Origin: Collinsella aerofaciens | GTDB lineage: Bacteria; Actinomycetota; Coriobacteriia; Coriobacteriales; Coriobacteriaceae | Length of the DNA stretch: 59,876 nucleotides | Assembly: GCF_901212495.1 (NCBI RefSeq) | Contig: NZ_CAAKNY010000041.1 | Span: forward strand, 95,459 to 155,334 | Reading direction: 5' to 3' | In this document: positions 40,177-49,381 of the stretch, one piece after another | Numbering within the stretch: the stretch's first letter is position 1 | Layout of the letters: every line of letters starts with the position of its first letter | Made by a program: the position numbers and the translations under genes | Notes under the pieces: model-generated | Database searches by the model: none | Told to the model about the DNA's origin: nothing | Seen by the model: only the letters and a program-made list of their open reading frames with translations

Positions 40177-41163
40177 GTGCTTGGCTTTCCGCTGTATACA
40201 TTGGTTCGGACGAGAAGCAAGCGGACATGCTCTGTCAGCATGAGGCAGCGGCTGTTTCTTGGCGAGCTCCCCAGGGAATCTGTGCTGGAAACGGAGCATG
40301 GATTTTTGATTACATCTCCTCTACTGACGGCATTCATCATGTCGCGGCATTTGACGGATCTTCAGCTTCTTTTGGTATTGGCGGAAATGTGCGGCCTGTT
40401 TGCGGTGTGTGCTCTGCCGGCGGCGCTTGAGGCGGAGCTTTCGCGTGCAATTGATTCGGGCGCGATTTCGACAACGCTGGGCTGGTCGCGCTGTCCGTCC
40501 GAGGACGGTACCGCCTCAAACTTATGGCGTCGAGACGCTTTGGTTTTGGGCGGCGACCTTGACCGTTTTTGTTCAGATGTTTGCGGGATGCGTTACGGCA
40601 ATCGATTTATGGCGGTATCGCATCTCGTTCCATTGGGCGCCGCATCGCCTTTTGAGGTTGAGGCGTATTTGTTGTTTGGACTGTCGCGATCCCTGGGAGG
40701 TGAAGGTTTTTGCGGCATAGAACTCAATGTCGAAGTGGCGCTAAGCACAAGTGCTCGATCGATTGTAGGAAAGTCGCGTGTGTATATCGACCTACTTCTT
40801 TCTTCGCCGGACGGCAGGCGACAGGTGGCCATTGAATGTCAGGGAAAGGCCTCGCACGGACGCGCAGGGGATGGTTTGCGTGACGCTGACCGCATGACGG
40901 CCCTTCAGGCCATGGGCTATGATGTACTTCTCCTGACGCACAGACAGATATCCGATGAGGATAGATTCCGCGCGATCGTTAAGGCCGTATGCAGGATGCT
41001 CGATGTTGAATATCGTGATAAAAGCTCGGATGAGCAAAGGGCTGAGGCATTACTCCGGTCTGAGCTATTCGTGGACTGGTCAAAACTGGGAGTAATCGAC
41101 GGAAAGATGCCCGTTAGACACAAAACAGCTCGATCGTGGACGGCTGCGGATCTAAGTGAGTAG
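40177..41163 (+). CDS. Nuclease-like protein of the AbiEi/DUF559-type family, possibly N-terminally frameshifted
   Basis: This 328-codon frame encodes a region LGFPLYTLVRTRSKRTC...LPRES...GFLITSPLLTAF typical of AbiEi-like/DUF559 proteins, then a helical domain and a C-terminal PD-(D/E)xK-type core: YIDLLLSS (Asp), IECQGKASH (ExK) and YDVLLLTHRQI. It could be an endonuclease or antitoxin-like regulator. The start is uncertain; sequence from 40052 in another frame resembles the missing N-terminus, suggesting a frameshift near 40140. It is flanked by two MITE-like copies, the second supplying its LSE and stop codon. Confidence 0.6.
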   Translation: MLGFPLYTLVRTRSKRTCSVSMRQRLFLGELPRESVLETEHGFLITSPLLTAFIMSRHLTDLQLLLVLAEMCGLFAVCALPAALEAELSRAIDSGAISTTLGWSRCPSEDGTASNLWRRDALVLGGDLDRFCSDVCGMRYGNRFMAVSHLVPLGAASPFEVEAYLLFGLSRSLGGEGFCGIELNVEVALSTSARSIVGKSRVYIDLLLSSPDGRRQVAIECQGKASHGRAGDGLRDADRMTALQAMGYDVLLLTHRQISDEDRFRAIVKAVCRMLDVEYRDKSSDEQRAEALLRSELFVDWSKLGVIDGKMPVRHKTARSWTAADLSE

Positions 41164-41273
41164 ACTTTTGGCGTGATGTCGACCAGGCCGGTTTGCAACA
41201 AGTCATTTACCTGCGACTTTATAAAGCAATATAGATGGCCTGCTCGGCAAGTTCTAAAAAGTCTACTCACTTA
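41153..41273. repeat. 120-bp MITE-like element, copy 2
   Basis: Related to 39733-39852, with terminal inverted repeats aagtgagtagactttt / aaaaagtctactcactta. The inner sequence has diverged substantially. It contains the stop codon of the nuclease-like gene. Confidence 0.9.
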
Positions 41274-41344
41274 GTTTTTGATGAGAAGCCGAGGCCTAAG
41301 GTGGTCCTATTTCATGGCGTTAACAAGTTCTGTGAGGCACGAAA

Positions 41345-41372
41345 AAGGCCCGAACCGTGCGGTCCGGGCCTT
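41345..41372 (-). terminator. Rubrerythrin terminator
   Basis: Arms aaggcccg and cgggcctt with an inner accg/cggt pair, followed on the minus strand by TTTTTC, about 33 bases beyond the rubrerythrin stop. Confidence 0.8.
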
Positions 41373-41405
41373 ATCGAGCTAGAGAGTGTCTCTCAGGCGG
41401 CTGGC

Positions 41406-41963
41406 TTAGCCAAAGTAGCGCTTCAGCAGGCCCTCGAAGGCCTTGCCGTGACGAGCCTCGTCGCGAGCCATCTCGTGGACGGTGTCGTGGATGGCATCGA
41501 GGTTGGCAGCCTTGGCACGCTTGGCGAGATCAGTCTTACCAGCGGTGGCGCCATTCTCGGCCTCAACGCGCATCTCGAGATTCTTCTTGGTGGAGTCAGT
41601 CACGACTTCGCCCAGGAGCTCAGCGAACTTGGCGGCGTGCTCGGCCTCCTCATGGGCTGCCTTCTCGTAATAAAGGCCAACCTCGGGATAACCCTCGCGA
41701 TGAGCGACGCGGGCCATGGCCAGGTACATACCGACCTCGGAGCACTCGCCCTCAAAGTTGGCGCGCAGGTCGGCGACGATGTCCTCGGGCACGCCCTCCT
41801 TGGCAACGCCCACAACGTGCTCGGCAGCCCAAGTAAAGCCACCCTCATCCTGCTTCAGGAAGCGGGAACCGGGAACGCCGCACTGGGGGCACTTAAAATC
41901 CTCGGGCAGCTGGTCGCCGTCGTACTCTTCAACATAACCGCAAACGGGGCAAACAAATTTCAT
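41406..41963 (-). CDS. Reverse rubrerythrin (N-terminal rubredoxin)
   Basis: This 185-residue protein has a rubredoxin domain first (CPVCGY...CPQCGVPGS, residues 5-31) and then a ferritin-like di-iron domain with [19 protein letters not shown] and DEARHGKAF supplying Glu and His ligands. The rubredoxin-first order defines reverse rubrerythrins, NADH-linked peroxide or oxygen reductases of anaerobes. The ATG at 41963 follows AAGGGA. It is monocistronic with a terminator; the upstream region is AT-rich. Confidence 0.92.
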   Translation of the reverse strand: MKFVCPVCGYVEEYDGDQLPEDFKCPQCGVPGSRFLKQDEGGFTWAAEHVVGVAKEGVPEDIVADLRANFEGECSEVGMYLAMARVAHREGYPEVGLYYEKAAHEEAEHAAKFAELLGEVVTDSTKKNLEMRVEAENGATAGKTDLAKRAKAANLDAIHDTVHEMARDEARHGKAFEGLLKRYFG

Positions 41964-42220
41964 GATTCGATCCCTTCGATCGATGGCGATGGTGCGCTCG
42001 CCCGGTCCCATAAGGGCCCTCTCCGGACGTGCGTCTTAACGAGTTCTATTATCCATAAATGAGACTGAAAGTGAAGCCTATTAGGAATGATTTTTAATAA
42101 ATATTTTTAAGCATATGAAGATGTTGATTGATTAACGGTTGGCAAGCCATATACGGACGCCGATGAGTACAATCGGTCGAGCAAAATGTTGACCTATCAA
42201 CAAATAAAGGAGTTTCCTCT
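41964..42220. other. AT-rich divergent intergenic region
   Basis: 257 bases separate rubrerythrin and the alcohol dehydrogenase gene. The right half is unusually AT-rich (42060-42140) and should carry both promoters. I saw no RNA gene or clean palindrome. Confidence 0.5.
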
Positions 42221-43441
42221 ATGCATCTAGCCCGTCGCGCCTGGTGCCGAACATATCAGACGGTTTTTCGCATTGCATTGCCGATCCTGCCCTATATCGA
42301 GCCGCGCATTTTGGAGCATGCCGAGGATGTGCCCGCGGTGCTTCAAAAGAGCTCGATCCAGAAGGTCCTTATCGTGACAGACCCTGGTATTGCACGTTTG
42401 GGGCTCACAGCATCACTCGAGCGCGCGCTTACGGCTCAGGGGATTGGCGTTACGGTCTATGCCGAAACGCGTGCGAACCCCACGGTCTCGAATGTGGAGG
42501 AAGCGGCGGCGCTGTATCGCGAGAACGACTGCCGGGCCATTATCGGCTTTGGTGGCGGTTCGGCCATGGACTGCGCCAAGGGTGTGGGGGCGCGCATTGC
42601 GCAGCCAAACAAGCCCATCAACAAGATGCGCGGCCTGTTGCGCGTCCACCGTCTCCTGCCGCTGCTTATTGCGGTTCCCACTACCGCTGGTACGGGAAGC
42701 GAAGTCACGCTCGCGGCGGTTATCACCGATGCCGAGACGCACTATAAATACCCCATTAACGACTTTGTGCTCATCCCGCGCTTTGCGGTGCACGACCCCG
42801 AGTTTACGCGCGGCCTGCCTGCCGCCATTACGGGGCAGACGGGTATGGATGCCCTGACGCATGCTGTCGAGGCCTTTATCGGACGCAGCACCACGCCCTA
42901 CACGCGCAAGATGGCGCGTCAGGCGGTCCGGCTCATCCGCGACAATTTGCTCGAGGCCTATGAGCATGGTGACGACATGCGTGCGCGCCGCAATATGCTT
43001 TCGGCGGCGTATAAGGCGGGTGTTGCCTTTACGCGCTCCTATGTTGGATATGTGCATGCCATCGCACACAGCTTGGGCGGGCGTTGCGGGATTCCGCACG
43101 GCTTGGCCAACGCTATCATCCTGCCGCATATGCTTCGCGCCTATGGCGAAGCTGCTGCTCCTAAACTCGCCGATCTCGCCCGCATGGCGGGCATTGCGCC
43201 GGCTACCGCGCAGGACAGTCTTGCGGCCGAGGCCTTTATCGATTGGGTCGACCGTATGAATGAGGCCCTGGGAATTCCCAAATATGTCTTGGGTATTCGC
43301 CGCTCCGATATTCCGCAAATGGCGGCCCATGCCGATACAGAGGCCAATCCGCTATATCCCGTTCCACTTTTGATGGACCGTTTGGAGCTTGAGCGTATGT
43401 ACGCGGTCGTCGCGGGTGGTATGTTTGAGGGCGAGAACTAG
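42221..43441 (+). CDS. Iron-containing alcohol dehydrogenase
   Basis: This 406-residue group III dehydrogenase has the NAD-binding GFGGGSAMDCAKG, PTTAGTGSEVT, the metal-binding QTGMDALTHAVEAFI (Asp and His ligands), and VHAIAHSLGGRCGIPHGLANA (two His ligands). It interconverts an alcohol and an aldehyde with NAD(P)H. AAAGGAG precedes the ATG. An aldehyde dehydrogenase follows 8 bases after the stop, so the pair probably processes a common aldehyde. Confidence 0.9.
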   Translation: MHLARRAWCRTYQTVFRIALPILPYIEPRILEHAEDVPAVLQKSSIQKVLIVTDPGIARLGLTASLERALTAQGIGVTVYAETRANPTVSNVEEAAALYRENDCRAIIGFGGGSAMDCAKGVGARIAQPNKPINKMRGLLRVHRLLPLLIAVPTTAGTGSEVTLAAVITDAETHYKYPINDFVLIPRFAVHDPEFTRGLPAAITGQTGMDALTHAVEAFIGRSTTPYTRKMARQAVRLIRDNLLEAYEHGDDMRARRNMLSAAYKAGVAFTRSYVGYVHAIAHSLGGRCGIPHGLANAIILPHMLRAYGEAAAPKLADLARMAGIAPATAQDSLAAEAFIDWVDRMNEALGIPKYVLGIRRSDIPQMAAHADTEANPLYPVPLLMDRLELERMYAVVAGGMFEGEN

Positions 43442-43449
43442 GAGGGTCC

Positions 43450-44829
43450 ATGAATACCGAGGAGATCGCGCGCGTCGTTGCCGATCAGCGCGCCTATTTT
43501 AAGACGCATGCCACGTTTGATGTCGATGCTCGCCGCCGCGCACTGGTGCGCCTGCGCGATGCGGTTCGTGCGCACGAGGGCGATATCGCCCATGCGCTCA
43601 AGACCGATTTGGGTAAGTCGCATGACGAGGCGTATATGTGCGAGATCGGCACGTCGCTTTCCGAGATTCGCCATCAGATTGCGCATGTGGTCCGATGGAG
43701 CCGCCCGCGCCTGCACCCCTGCGACCTCGCCAATGCTATTAGCGTGTGCAAGACGCAAGCCGTGCCTTATGGCGTCACGCTGATCATGGCGCCTTGGAAC
43801 TATCCGTTTTTGCTGACGCTCGAGCCGCTCGCCGGCGCGCTCGCTGCGGGTAACACCGTGGTCATCAAGCCGAGTGCCTATGCTCCGGCATCCAGCGCAG
43901 TTCTCAGGCAAATCTGCGAGGAAGCATTTGATCCGCGCCTGGTGACGGTCGTCGAGGGCGGGCGCGCCGAGAATGAGGCGCTGCTCGATGAGCGCTGGGA
44001 CAAGATCTTCTTTACCGGTAGCGTTCCGGTCGGCAAGCTCGTCATGGAGCGTGCGAGCAAAAACCTTACGCCCGTGACGCTTGAGCTGGGCGGAAAGAGC
44101 CCCTGTATCGTGGATGCGACGGCAAACTTGAAGGTCGCGGCACGGCGCATCGCCTTTGGTAAATGGCTCAACGTGGGGCAGACCTGCGTGGCGCCCGACT
44201 ACCTGCTGGTCGATACGCGCGTGCACGACGAATTGCTGGGCCTCATCAAGGAGGAGGCCCGCCGTATGTTTGGCGAGCATCCGCTCGATAACGAGGATTA
44301 CGGGCATATCGTCAACGCCAAGCATTTTGCGCGCGTGCGCGGGCTGATCGATCCCGATAAGGTCGTGCTTGGAGGTACCGCGCGCGAGACTTCGCTCAAG
44401 ATCGAGCCGACGATTTTGGACGGCGTGTCCCCCGATGACGCCGTGATGCAGGAGGAGATTTTCGGCCCCATCTTGCCGGTGCTGACGTTTGAGAGCCTCG
44501 ACGAGGCCGAGGCGTTTATTGCAAATCGTCCGACGCCGCTGGCCCTGTATATCTTTAGCCAGGATCGCGCGGTTCAGCAGCGCTTTGTGCGCTACGTGCC
44601 CTTTGGCGGCGGCTGCGTCAACGACACCATCATGCATCTGGCTACGAGTCATATGGGCTTTGGCGGCATGGGCGCGAGCGGCATGGGGCAGTACCATGGT
44701 CGCGAGAGCTTCGATGCGTTTAGCCACAAGAAGAGCATCGTGAACAAGGCAACGTGGCTGGACGTGCCATTCCGCTATGCCCCTTACACAAGCTGGAAGC
44801 ACAAGTTCGTGCGCATGTTTGTGCATTAG
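43450..44829 (+). CDS. Class 3-type aldehyde dehydrogenase
   Basis: This 459-residue non-acylating aldehyde dehydrogenase has the NAD-binding MAPWNYPFLLTLEPLAGALA, FTGSVPVGKLVM, catalytic Glu in LELGGKSP and catalytic Cys in GQTCVAPDY. Its length and a C-terminal extension (FRYAPYTSWKHKFVRMF) match the fatty/aromatic-aldehyde class 3 group. It forms an operon with the iron alcohol dehydrogenase. A hairpin (44852-44887) follows the stop. Confidence 0.9.
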   Translation: MNTEEIARVVADQRAYFKTHATFDVDARRRALVRLRDAVRAHEGDIAHALKTDLGKSHDEAYMCEIGTSLSEIRHQIAHVVRWSRPRLHPCDLANAISVCKTQAVPYGVTLIMAPWNYPFLLTLEPLAGALAAGNTVVIKPSAYAPASSAVLRQICEEAFDPRLVTVVEGGRAENEALLDERWDKIFFTGSVPVGKLVMERASKNLTPVTLELGGKSPCIVDATANLKVAARRIAFGKWLNVGQTCVAPDYLLVDTRVHDELLGLIKEEARRMFGEHPLDNEDYGHIVNAKHFARVRGLIDPDKVVLGGTARETSLKIEPTILDGVSPDDAVMQEEIFGPILPVLTFESLDEAEAFIANRPTPLALYIFSQDRAVQQRFVRYVPFGGGCVNDTIMHLATSHMGFGGMGASGMGQYHGRESFDAFSHKKSIVNKATWLDVPFRYAPYTSWKHKFVRMFVH

Positions 44830-44851
44830 AAACAGATGGCATAGGGATAAA

Positions 44852-44887
44852 AAGTGGCTGCCCCCGCGTAAGCGAAGATGGCCACTT
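44852..44887 (+). terminator. Weak hairpin after aldehyde dehydrogenase gene
   Basis: Arms aagtggc and gccactt flank a 22-base loop that contains a further short inverted match, starting about 23 bases after the stop. There is only a short T-rich tail, so termination is plausible but not certain. Confidence 0.45.
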
Positions 44888-45091
44888 CTCACGATGAAAA
44901 CGTGTATCGGAGTTGGCAAGACCCGCTGCCACGGGTGCCATCCGTATTCCTATCTTATCTGCAAGCGTTCCGTCGCGCAAGCGTTGCGGCAAACGATTGA
45001 AAGGCGCAGACAGGATGAATTTGTGTCCGCACGGGTCTGTAGACTTCTCAACTGTGTGGTGGATGCTCGCTAGTCTGCAAGGGAGGCAGCC

Positions 45092-45271
45092 ATGTTTGAT
45101 GACGACGATCTGTTCGATTTGACGAATGATCCGTTTGAGTGGGATATGCTGCTCGATGACGATGAGTTGGAGCAGGACCGTAAGAAGCGGCAGGGCAAGA
45201 AAACTCAGGGTGACGCTTCGAAGAAGCAAGACAAGCGCCACCGCGGTCTGTTCGGCGGGCTCTTTGGATGA
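45092..45271 (+). CDS. Small acidic/basic protein (59 aa)
   Basis: A 59-codon frame starting at 45092 follows AAGGGAGGC. The N-terminal half is acidic (MFDDDDLFDLTNDPFEWDML then DDDELEQD) and the C-terminal half is basic (RKKRQGKK, KKQDKRHRG), ending GLFGGLFG. The charge split and strong ribosome site suggest a real small protein, perhaps binding nucleic acid or a partner. No family is recognised. Confidence 0.55.
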   Translation: MFDDDDLFDLTNDPFEWDMLLDDDELEQDRKKRQGKKTQGDASKKQDKRHRGLFGGLFG

Positions 45272-45337
45272 CTGTCTCATCGTCGCGTCTGTATACTAAA
45301 CAGGTCTTATATGCGTTGCGAAATGAGGGCATAGACG

Positions 45338-45883
45338 ATGATGTGGTTTACCGCCGACCTGCACCTGGGCGATACGAATATCCTGCACGATATGGATCGA
45401 CCGTTTGATTCGGTCGAGGAGATGAACCGCAAGGTCATCGCTGCCATCAATGAGTGCGTGTCGGCGGACGACCGCCTCTATATCTTGGGAGACTTTACCT
45501 ATCGGTTGCCCCTGGCGGAAGCGGTGCGCCTGCGCGAGCGTATCAAATGCCAGAACGTGACGCTCATCCGTGGTAACCATGACGGTGACTGGGAAGATCC
45601 CGACGTACCGCAAATTTGGGAAGACGTGCGCGATTACCTGGAGATTGCTCCCGGCTATGCCAAGGGCCATCGTCTGGTGATGAGCCACTACCCCATGCTC
45701 AGCTGGAACGGCAAGGCGCGTGGTGCCATCATGCTGCACGGGCATATCCACAGCAGGGGAGACCGCACCAACGCACGCAACCGCGATCGCGAGCGACCCA
45801 TTTTTCGCTACGATGTGGGCCTCGACGCCAACGGGTATAAGCCCGTAAGCCGAGACCAGATTCTCGGCTTTTTTGGGCTGTAA
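45338..45883 (+). CDS. Metallophosphoesterase
   Basis: This 181-residue calcineurin-like phosphoesterase has the metal motifs in order: ADLHLGDTN, LGDFTYR, IRGNHDGD and HGHIHSRGD, with SHYPML before the last. It probably hydrolyses a phosphodiester or phosphomonoester; the substrate is unknown. The start is ATG 45338 (an adjacent ATG follows). A strong terminator lies beyond the stop. Confidence 0.9.
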   Translation: MMWFTADLHLGDTNILHDMDRPFDSVEEMNRKVIAAINECVSADDRLYILGDFTYRLPLAEAVRLRERIKCQNVTLIRGNHDGDWEDPDVPQIWEDVRDYLEIAPGYAKGHRLVMSHYPMLSWNGKARGAIMLHGHIHSRGDRTNARNRDRERPIFRYDVGLDANGYKPVSRDQILGFFGL

Positions 45884-45930
45884 TTCTCGAACCACCACAA
45901 GATGGGCCAGGCACCTTTGTCGTGGTTCTG

Positions 45931-45965
45931 GCGCCGTTGCCATTATGGCGGCGGCGCCTTTTTTG
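45931..45965 (+). terminator. Intrinsic terminator
   Basis: Arms ggcgccg and cggcgcc, then six T residues, about 48 bases after the phosphoesterase stop. A second small inverted repeat gaaccac/gtggttc lies just before it. Confidence 0.85.
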
Positions 45966-46022
45966 TCCGCGCGGCGCGGTAGAGTGTAGGCGGTTGAAAT
46001 TTGCGTCCATCGAGGAGCTGCC

Positions 46023-47738
46023 ATGAACGAGATTAAGTGCCCGCATTGCGGCGAAGTTTTTAAGGTCGATGCGTCCGGTTATGCGGATATCGTCAAGCAG
46101 GTGCGCGACGCCGAGTTCTCGCGCGACCTGGACGAGCGTGTGAGGGCAGTCCAGCGCGAGGGCGAGCAGGCGTTGGAGCTTGAACGCTCGCGCTCGACGG
46201 CTGCCTTGCAAAAGGCAGAGTCTCAGCACGACGCTCAGCTTGTCGAGCAGAAGAATGCTGCAGCTCAGGAGCTGGCTCAAGAGGTTGCCAAGCGCGATGC
46301 CGAACTTGCTGAGTTACGTGTCAAGCTCGAGGGTGCTGCCGCAGAGCGCGAGAGTGCAAGCCAGCGTGCGGCGGTTGAGGCCCGTGCGGATGCGCAGAAG
46401 GAAAACGCAGAGCTCCAGCGCGAGATCGACAACTTGCGCGCGCGGCTGGGGCGCAAGGATGACGAAGCCAAACTCGCCGAGGCGGCGGTGCGCAATGCCG
46501 CTCAAAACGATTTAGCTGCACGGGATGCGCAGATTGCCGAGCTGCAGGCTAGGCTTGCCGCGGCGGACAAGGCCCAGGAGATGGCCCTTGCCGCCGCTGC
46601 GGCCGAGTCGCAGCGTGAGCTCGATGCCGCTCGCAGCGAGGCCGAACGCACACTCACAGACTACCGCGCGAAGGTGCAGGAGAAGTTTTCCGCAGCAAAG
46701 GCTCAGTCCGAGCAAGAGGCCGAGGGCCTGCGTGTGCAGCTGCGCGAACAGGAGCTGACGGCCAAAATGAACCTATCGGAGGCTGTCGCCGCGGCGGAGC
46801 GTGAGCGCGATGAGGCGCGTGCCAAACTGACGAGCGAGCTGGCGGTGCGCGATTCTCGCGAGGAACAGGCCAAGGCGGCACACGAGCTCGAGCTTGCGCA
46901 GGCCAAGCGCGCGAGTGATGACCTGATTCGCTACAAGGATGAAGAGATTGAGCGCCTTAAGGACATGAAGGTCCGCCTGTCTACCAAGATGGTGGGCGAG
47001 TCGCTCGAGCAGCACTGCGAGACCGAGTTTAACCGTCTGCGCATGACGGCATTTCCTAACGCGTACTTCGAGAAGGATAACGATGCGTCCGAGGGTACCA
47101 AGGGCGACTTTATCTTCCGCGAGTGCGACGCGAGCGGCAACGAGGTCATTTCGATTATGTTCGAGATGAAAAACGAGAACGACGAGACCGCGACCAAGCA
47201 TAAAAACGAGGACTTCTTTAAGAAACTCGATCACGATCGTCGCCAGAAAGGCTGCGAGTATGCGGTGCTCTGCACCCTGCTCGAGCCCGAGAGCGAGCTC
47301 TATAACGCGGGAATCGTGGACGTGAGTTACCGCTATGAGAAGATGTACGTGATCCGCCCGCAGTTTTTCATTCCCATGATCACGCTCCTTCGCAACGCTG
47401 CCATGGGTTCGTTGCGCTATAAGCAGGAGCTGGCGGAGTACAAGCAGCAGAACATCGACGTCACGAACTTCGAGGCCAAAATGGAGAAGTTCAAGAACGA
47501 TTTCGGCCGCAACTACGAGATCGCGAGCCGCAAGTTCCAAACGGCGATCGATGAGATTGACAAGACGATTAGCCATCTGCAGAAAACCAAGGAGGCGTTG
47601 CTGTCCTCCGAGAACAATCTACGCTTGGCAAACAAGAAGGCCGACGATCTTACCATTCGCAAGCTCACGTGGGGCAACAAGACCATGAAGGCGGCATTTG
47701 ACGAGGTGGAGACCGTGCGAAAGGACGGCGAAGCCTAG
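46023..47738 (+). CDS. DUF2130 coiled-coil protein
   Basis: This 571-residue protein starts with a zinc-ribbon-like CPHCGEVF, has a very long Glu/Ala/Arg-rich coiled coil (about residues 30-320) and ends in the DUF2130 domain ([59 protein letters not shown]). DUF2130 resembles PD-(D/E)xK nuclease folds; GDFIFRE and MFEMKNE would be the acidic and ExK elements. Role unknown, possibly DNA-end or chromosome-associated, like RmuC. It ends in a terminator at 47835. Confidence 0.85.
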   Translation: MNEIKCPHCGEVFKVDASGYADIVKQVRDAEFSRDLDERVRAVQREGEQALELERSRSTAALQKAESQHDAQLVEQKNAAAQELAQEVAKRDAELAELRVKLEGAAAERESASQRAAVEARADAQKENAELQREIDNLRARLGRKDDEAKLAEAAVRNAAQNDLAARDAQIAELQARLAAADKAQEMALAAAAAESQRELDAARSEAERTLTDYRAKVQEKFSAAKAQSEQEAEGLRVQLREQELTAKMNLSEAVAAAERERDEARAKLTSELAVRDSREEQAKAAHELELAQAKRASDDLIRYKDEEIERLKDMKVRLSTKMVGESLEQHCETEFNRLRMTAFPNAYFEKDNDASEGTKGDFIFRECDASGNEVISIMFEMKNENDETATKHKNEDFFKKLDHDRRQKGCEYAVLCTLLEPESELYNAGIVDVSYRYEKMYVIRPQFFIPMITLLRNAAMGSLRYKQELAEYKQQNIDVTNFEAKMEKFKNDFGRNYEIASRKFQTAIDEIDKTISHLQKTKEALLSSENNLRLANKKADDLTIRKLTWGNKTMKAAFDEVETVRKDGEA

Positions 47739-47834
47739 TTTTTTCAACGCCGCTATGCAGCTTTGGGGTGCGGGGGAGCAGCCTTCACGTCCCAAAAATA
47801 TGACAAAACAACCCATGGACTTCTGCTGTGTTCT

Positions 47835-47866
47835 GGACCGTGTCGTGCGCGATACGGTCCTTTTAT
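47835..47866 (+). terminator. Intrinsic terminator of DUF2130 gene
   Basis: Arms ggaccgtgtcg and cgatacggtcc (one G-U pair) around TGCG, followed by TTTTATT, about 97 bases after the stop. Confidence 0.8.
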
Positions 47867-48289
47867 TGTGTGCTGGTTTCGACACTTTAACGTTAGGTAA
47901 TTGTTTCTAAATTGCTTCGCAATGTGAGGGGAATCCTCATTTGATTTGCGGTCGATTATCACTTTTAACAGGGAGAGTCTCAGCTGCCATTAGAGAAGCC
48001 TTCGCTTTGTCAGGGGGGATTTAATGTGCGCGCACCTTGGTGTGAGCGATAACCTTGCTGCCGACAAATGATATGAGAATGGAAGCACTTATGCCGTTTG
48101 CGGCCGTTTTTTGACCGTTCGTGAGCGCCAAACGGTCAAAAAACGCAGGCTAATGCCGTTCACGGAATACAAACGGTCGATTCCTTTCTTTCACGCCCGC
48201 GTCAATTTCTAGCATTTCAGTCATTGAACGCCATGGGAGTCGACACCTGTGTCCAACAAACGATCAATGATGGAAAGGAGACCGCTTGC
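47867..48289 (+). promoter_or_regulatory. Upstream regulatory region of the choline operon
   Basis: 423 non-coding bases before the first gene of the microcompartment operon. It holds small hairpins at 47911-47923 and 47925-47939, and, from 48093, a series of GCCGTTT/AAACGGTC-type half-sites including a perfect 15-base inverted repeat (48105-48145). No small gene is evident. The promoter is probably near the half-sites. Confidence 0.6.
48105..48145. promoter_or_regulatory. Palindromic operator candidate of choline operon
   Basis: Perfect arms cgttttttgaccgtt (48105-48119) and aacggtcaaaaaacg (48131-48145) are separated by 11 bases. Another AAACGGTC lies at 48171-48178. The symmetric core GACCGTT/AACGGTC suggests binding by a dimeric regulator; a terminator-like leader hairpin is an alternative. 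Confidence 0.65.
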
Positions 48290-49381
48290 ATGGAAACAAC
48301 CGCAACAGCTCCAACTGATCGCGCACTTGCGATCAAAAAGAAGAAGGCGCTCGACGCAAGCTTCTTCAAGAAAGGCATCGCTATCGCGGCGCTCTCCAGC
48401 ATAATGTACGCGCTGTACACTGCCTTCGTTACTGGTGGTCAGCTCTTTGGCGTCTGGGGCAATTGGTTTGGTGCGCTCGCATCTACCAGCCTGGTCGTCG
48501 TCTTCATCCTGCCTACGATTGCCTCGGGCATCAACGATACCCTGAGCGCCATCTGGGCCACGCTCGTTACCCTCAAGCAGGGCAAGATCGCCGACCTGGG
48601 TCGCTGCATCGCCTCCAAGCCCGGTCGCATCGTGATCCTTGCTGCCTTCATCGGCGGCCCCATTGCCTCTGCTGCCTACGTTATCGCGCTTTCTCAGGCC
48701 GGCACCCTTGCCGTGCCCATCGCGGCTCTAAACCCCGCAATCGGCGCAATCCTCTCTCGCATCCTCTACAAGCAGCCGCTTGGCCCCCGTGTTATCGCGG
48801 GTATCGTGATCTGCGTCATCGCAGGCGTAATGATCGGAAGCACCGGCCTCACCGGCGAGGCTGCACCGGGCATGGCACTTGGTCTGGGCCTGGCTCTTCT
48901 CGCCGCCCTGTGCTGGGGTATCGAAGGCTGCGTGGGCGGCTACGCCACCTGCATGATCGACTCGCAGATCGCCATCAATATCCGTCAGCTCGTCTCCGGC
49001 ATCGGCAACCTGATCATCGTTCTGCCGATCCTCACCCTCGTGTGCGGTGGCACCCTTGCCCAGAGCTACACCTATGTTGCCCAGGCGCTCACCGACGGCC
49101 CCTCCGTCATCTTCTTCGCCGTCTCCGGCGCCGCCGCCTACCTCTCCTTCATGAGTTGGTACCGCGCTAACGCCATGTGCGGCACCGCCCTGGGTATGGC
49201 CATCAACGGCACCTATACCTTCACCGCTCCGCTTGCCACTTGGATCATCCTCGGCCTGGTCATGGGCTTTGACGGCTATGCGCTGGCTCCCATCGCCTGG
49301 GTCGCTGCCATCGTCAACCTTATCGGCATCTTTTTGATCGCCGTGAACCCGATGGACCTCCTGAAGAAGGACGGTGAGTAA
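48290..49381 (+). CDS. EamA-type transporter, first gene of the choline microcompartment operon
   Basis: This protein of about 363 residues has a cytoplasmic N-terminus (METTATAPTDRALAIKKKKA) and ten membrane helices in two EamA repeats (GGPIASAAYVIALSQAGTLA; GTALGMAINGTYTFTAPLAT). Because it leads the operon it may import choline or export trimethylamine or another product, but this is inference from position. GGAAAGGAG sits nine bases before the ATG at 48290; an in-frame start upstream lacks a ribosome site. The next gene overlaps its end by eight bases. Confidence 0.82.
   Translation: METTATAPTDRALAIKKKKALDASFFKKGIAIAALSSIMYALYTAFVTGGQLFGVWGNWFGALASTSLVVVFILPTIASGINDTLSAIWATLVTLKQGKIADLGRCIASKPGRIVILAAFIGGPIASAAYVIALSQAGTLAVPIAALNPAIGAILSRILYKQPLGPRVIAGIVICVIAGVMIGSTGLTGEAAPGMALGLGLALLAALCWGIEGCVGGYATCMIDSQIAINIRQLVSGIGNLIIVLPILTLVCGGTLAQSYTYVAQALTDGPSVIFFAVSGAAAYLSFMSWYRANAMCGTALGMAINGTYTFTAPLATWIILGLVMGFDGYALAPIAWVAAIVNLIGIFLIAVNPMDLLKKDGE

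Noticed and set aside
42221..44829. Alcohol/aldehyde dehydrogenase pair as part of the choline operon
   Set aside because: It is separated by about 3.5 kb, three other genes and two terminators, so linkage to choline use is speculative.
43438..44919. 493-codon open frame antisense to the aldehyde dehydrogenase
   Set aside because: Catalytic Cys and Glu motifs are on the plus strand; the antisense frame is a shadow.
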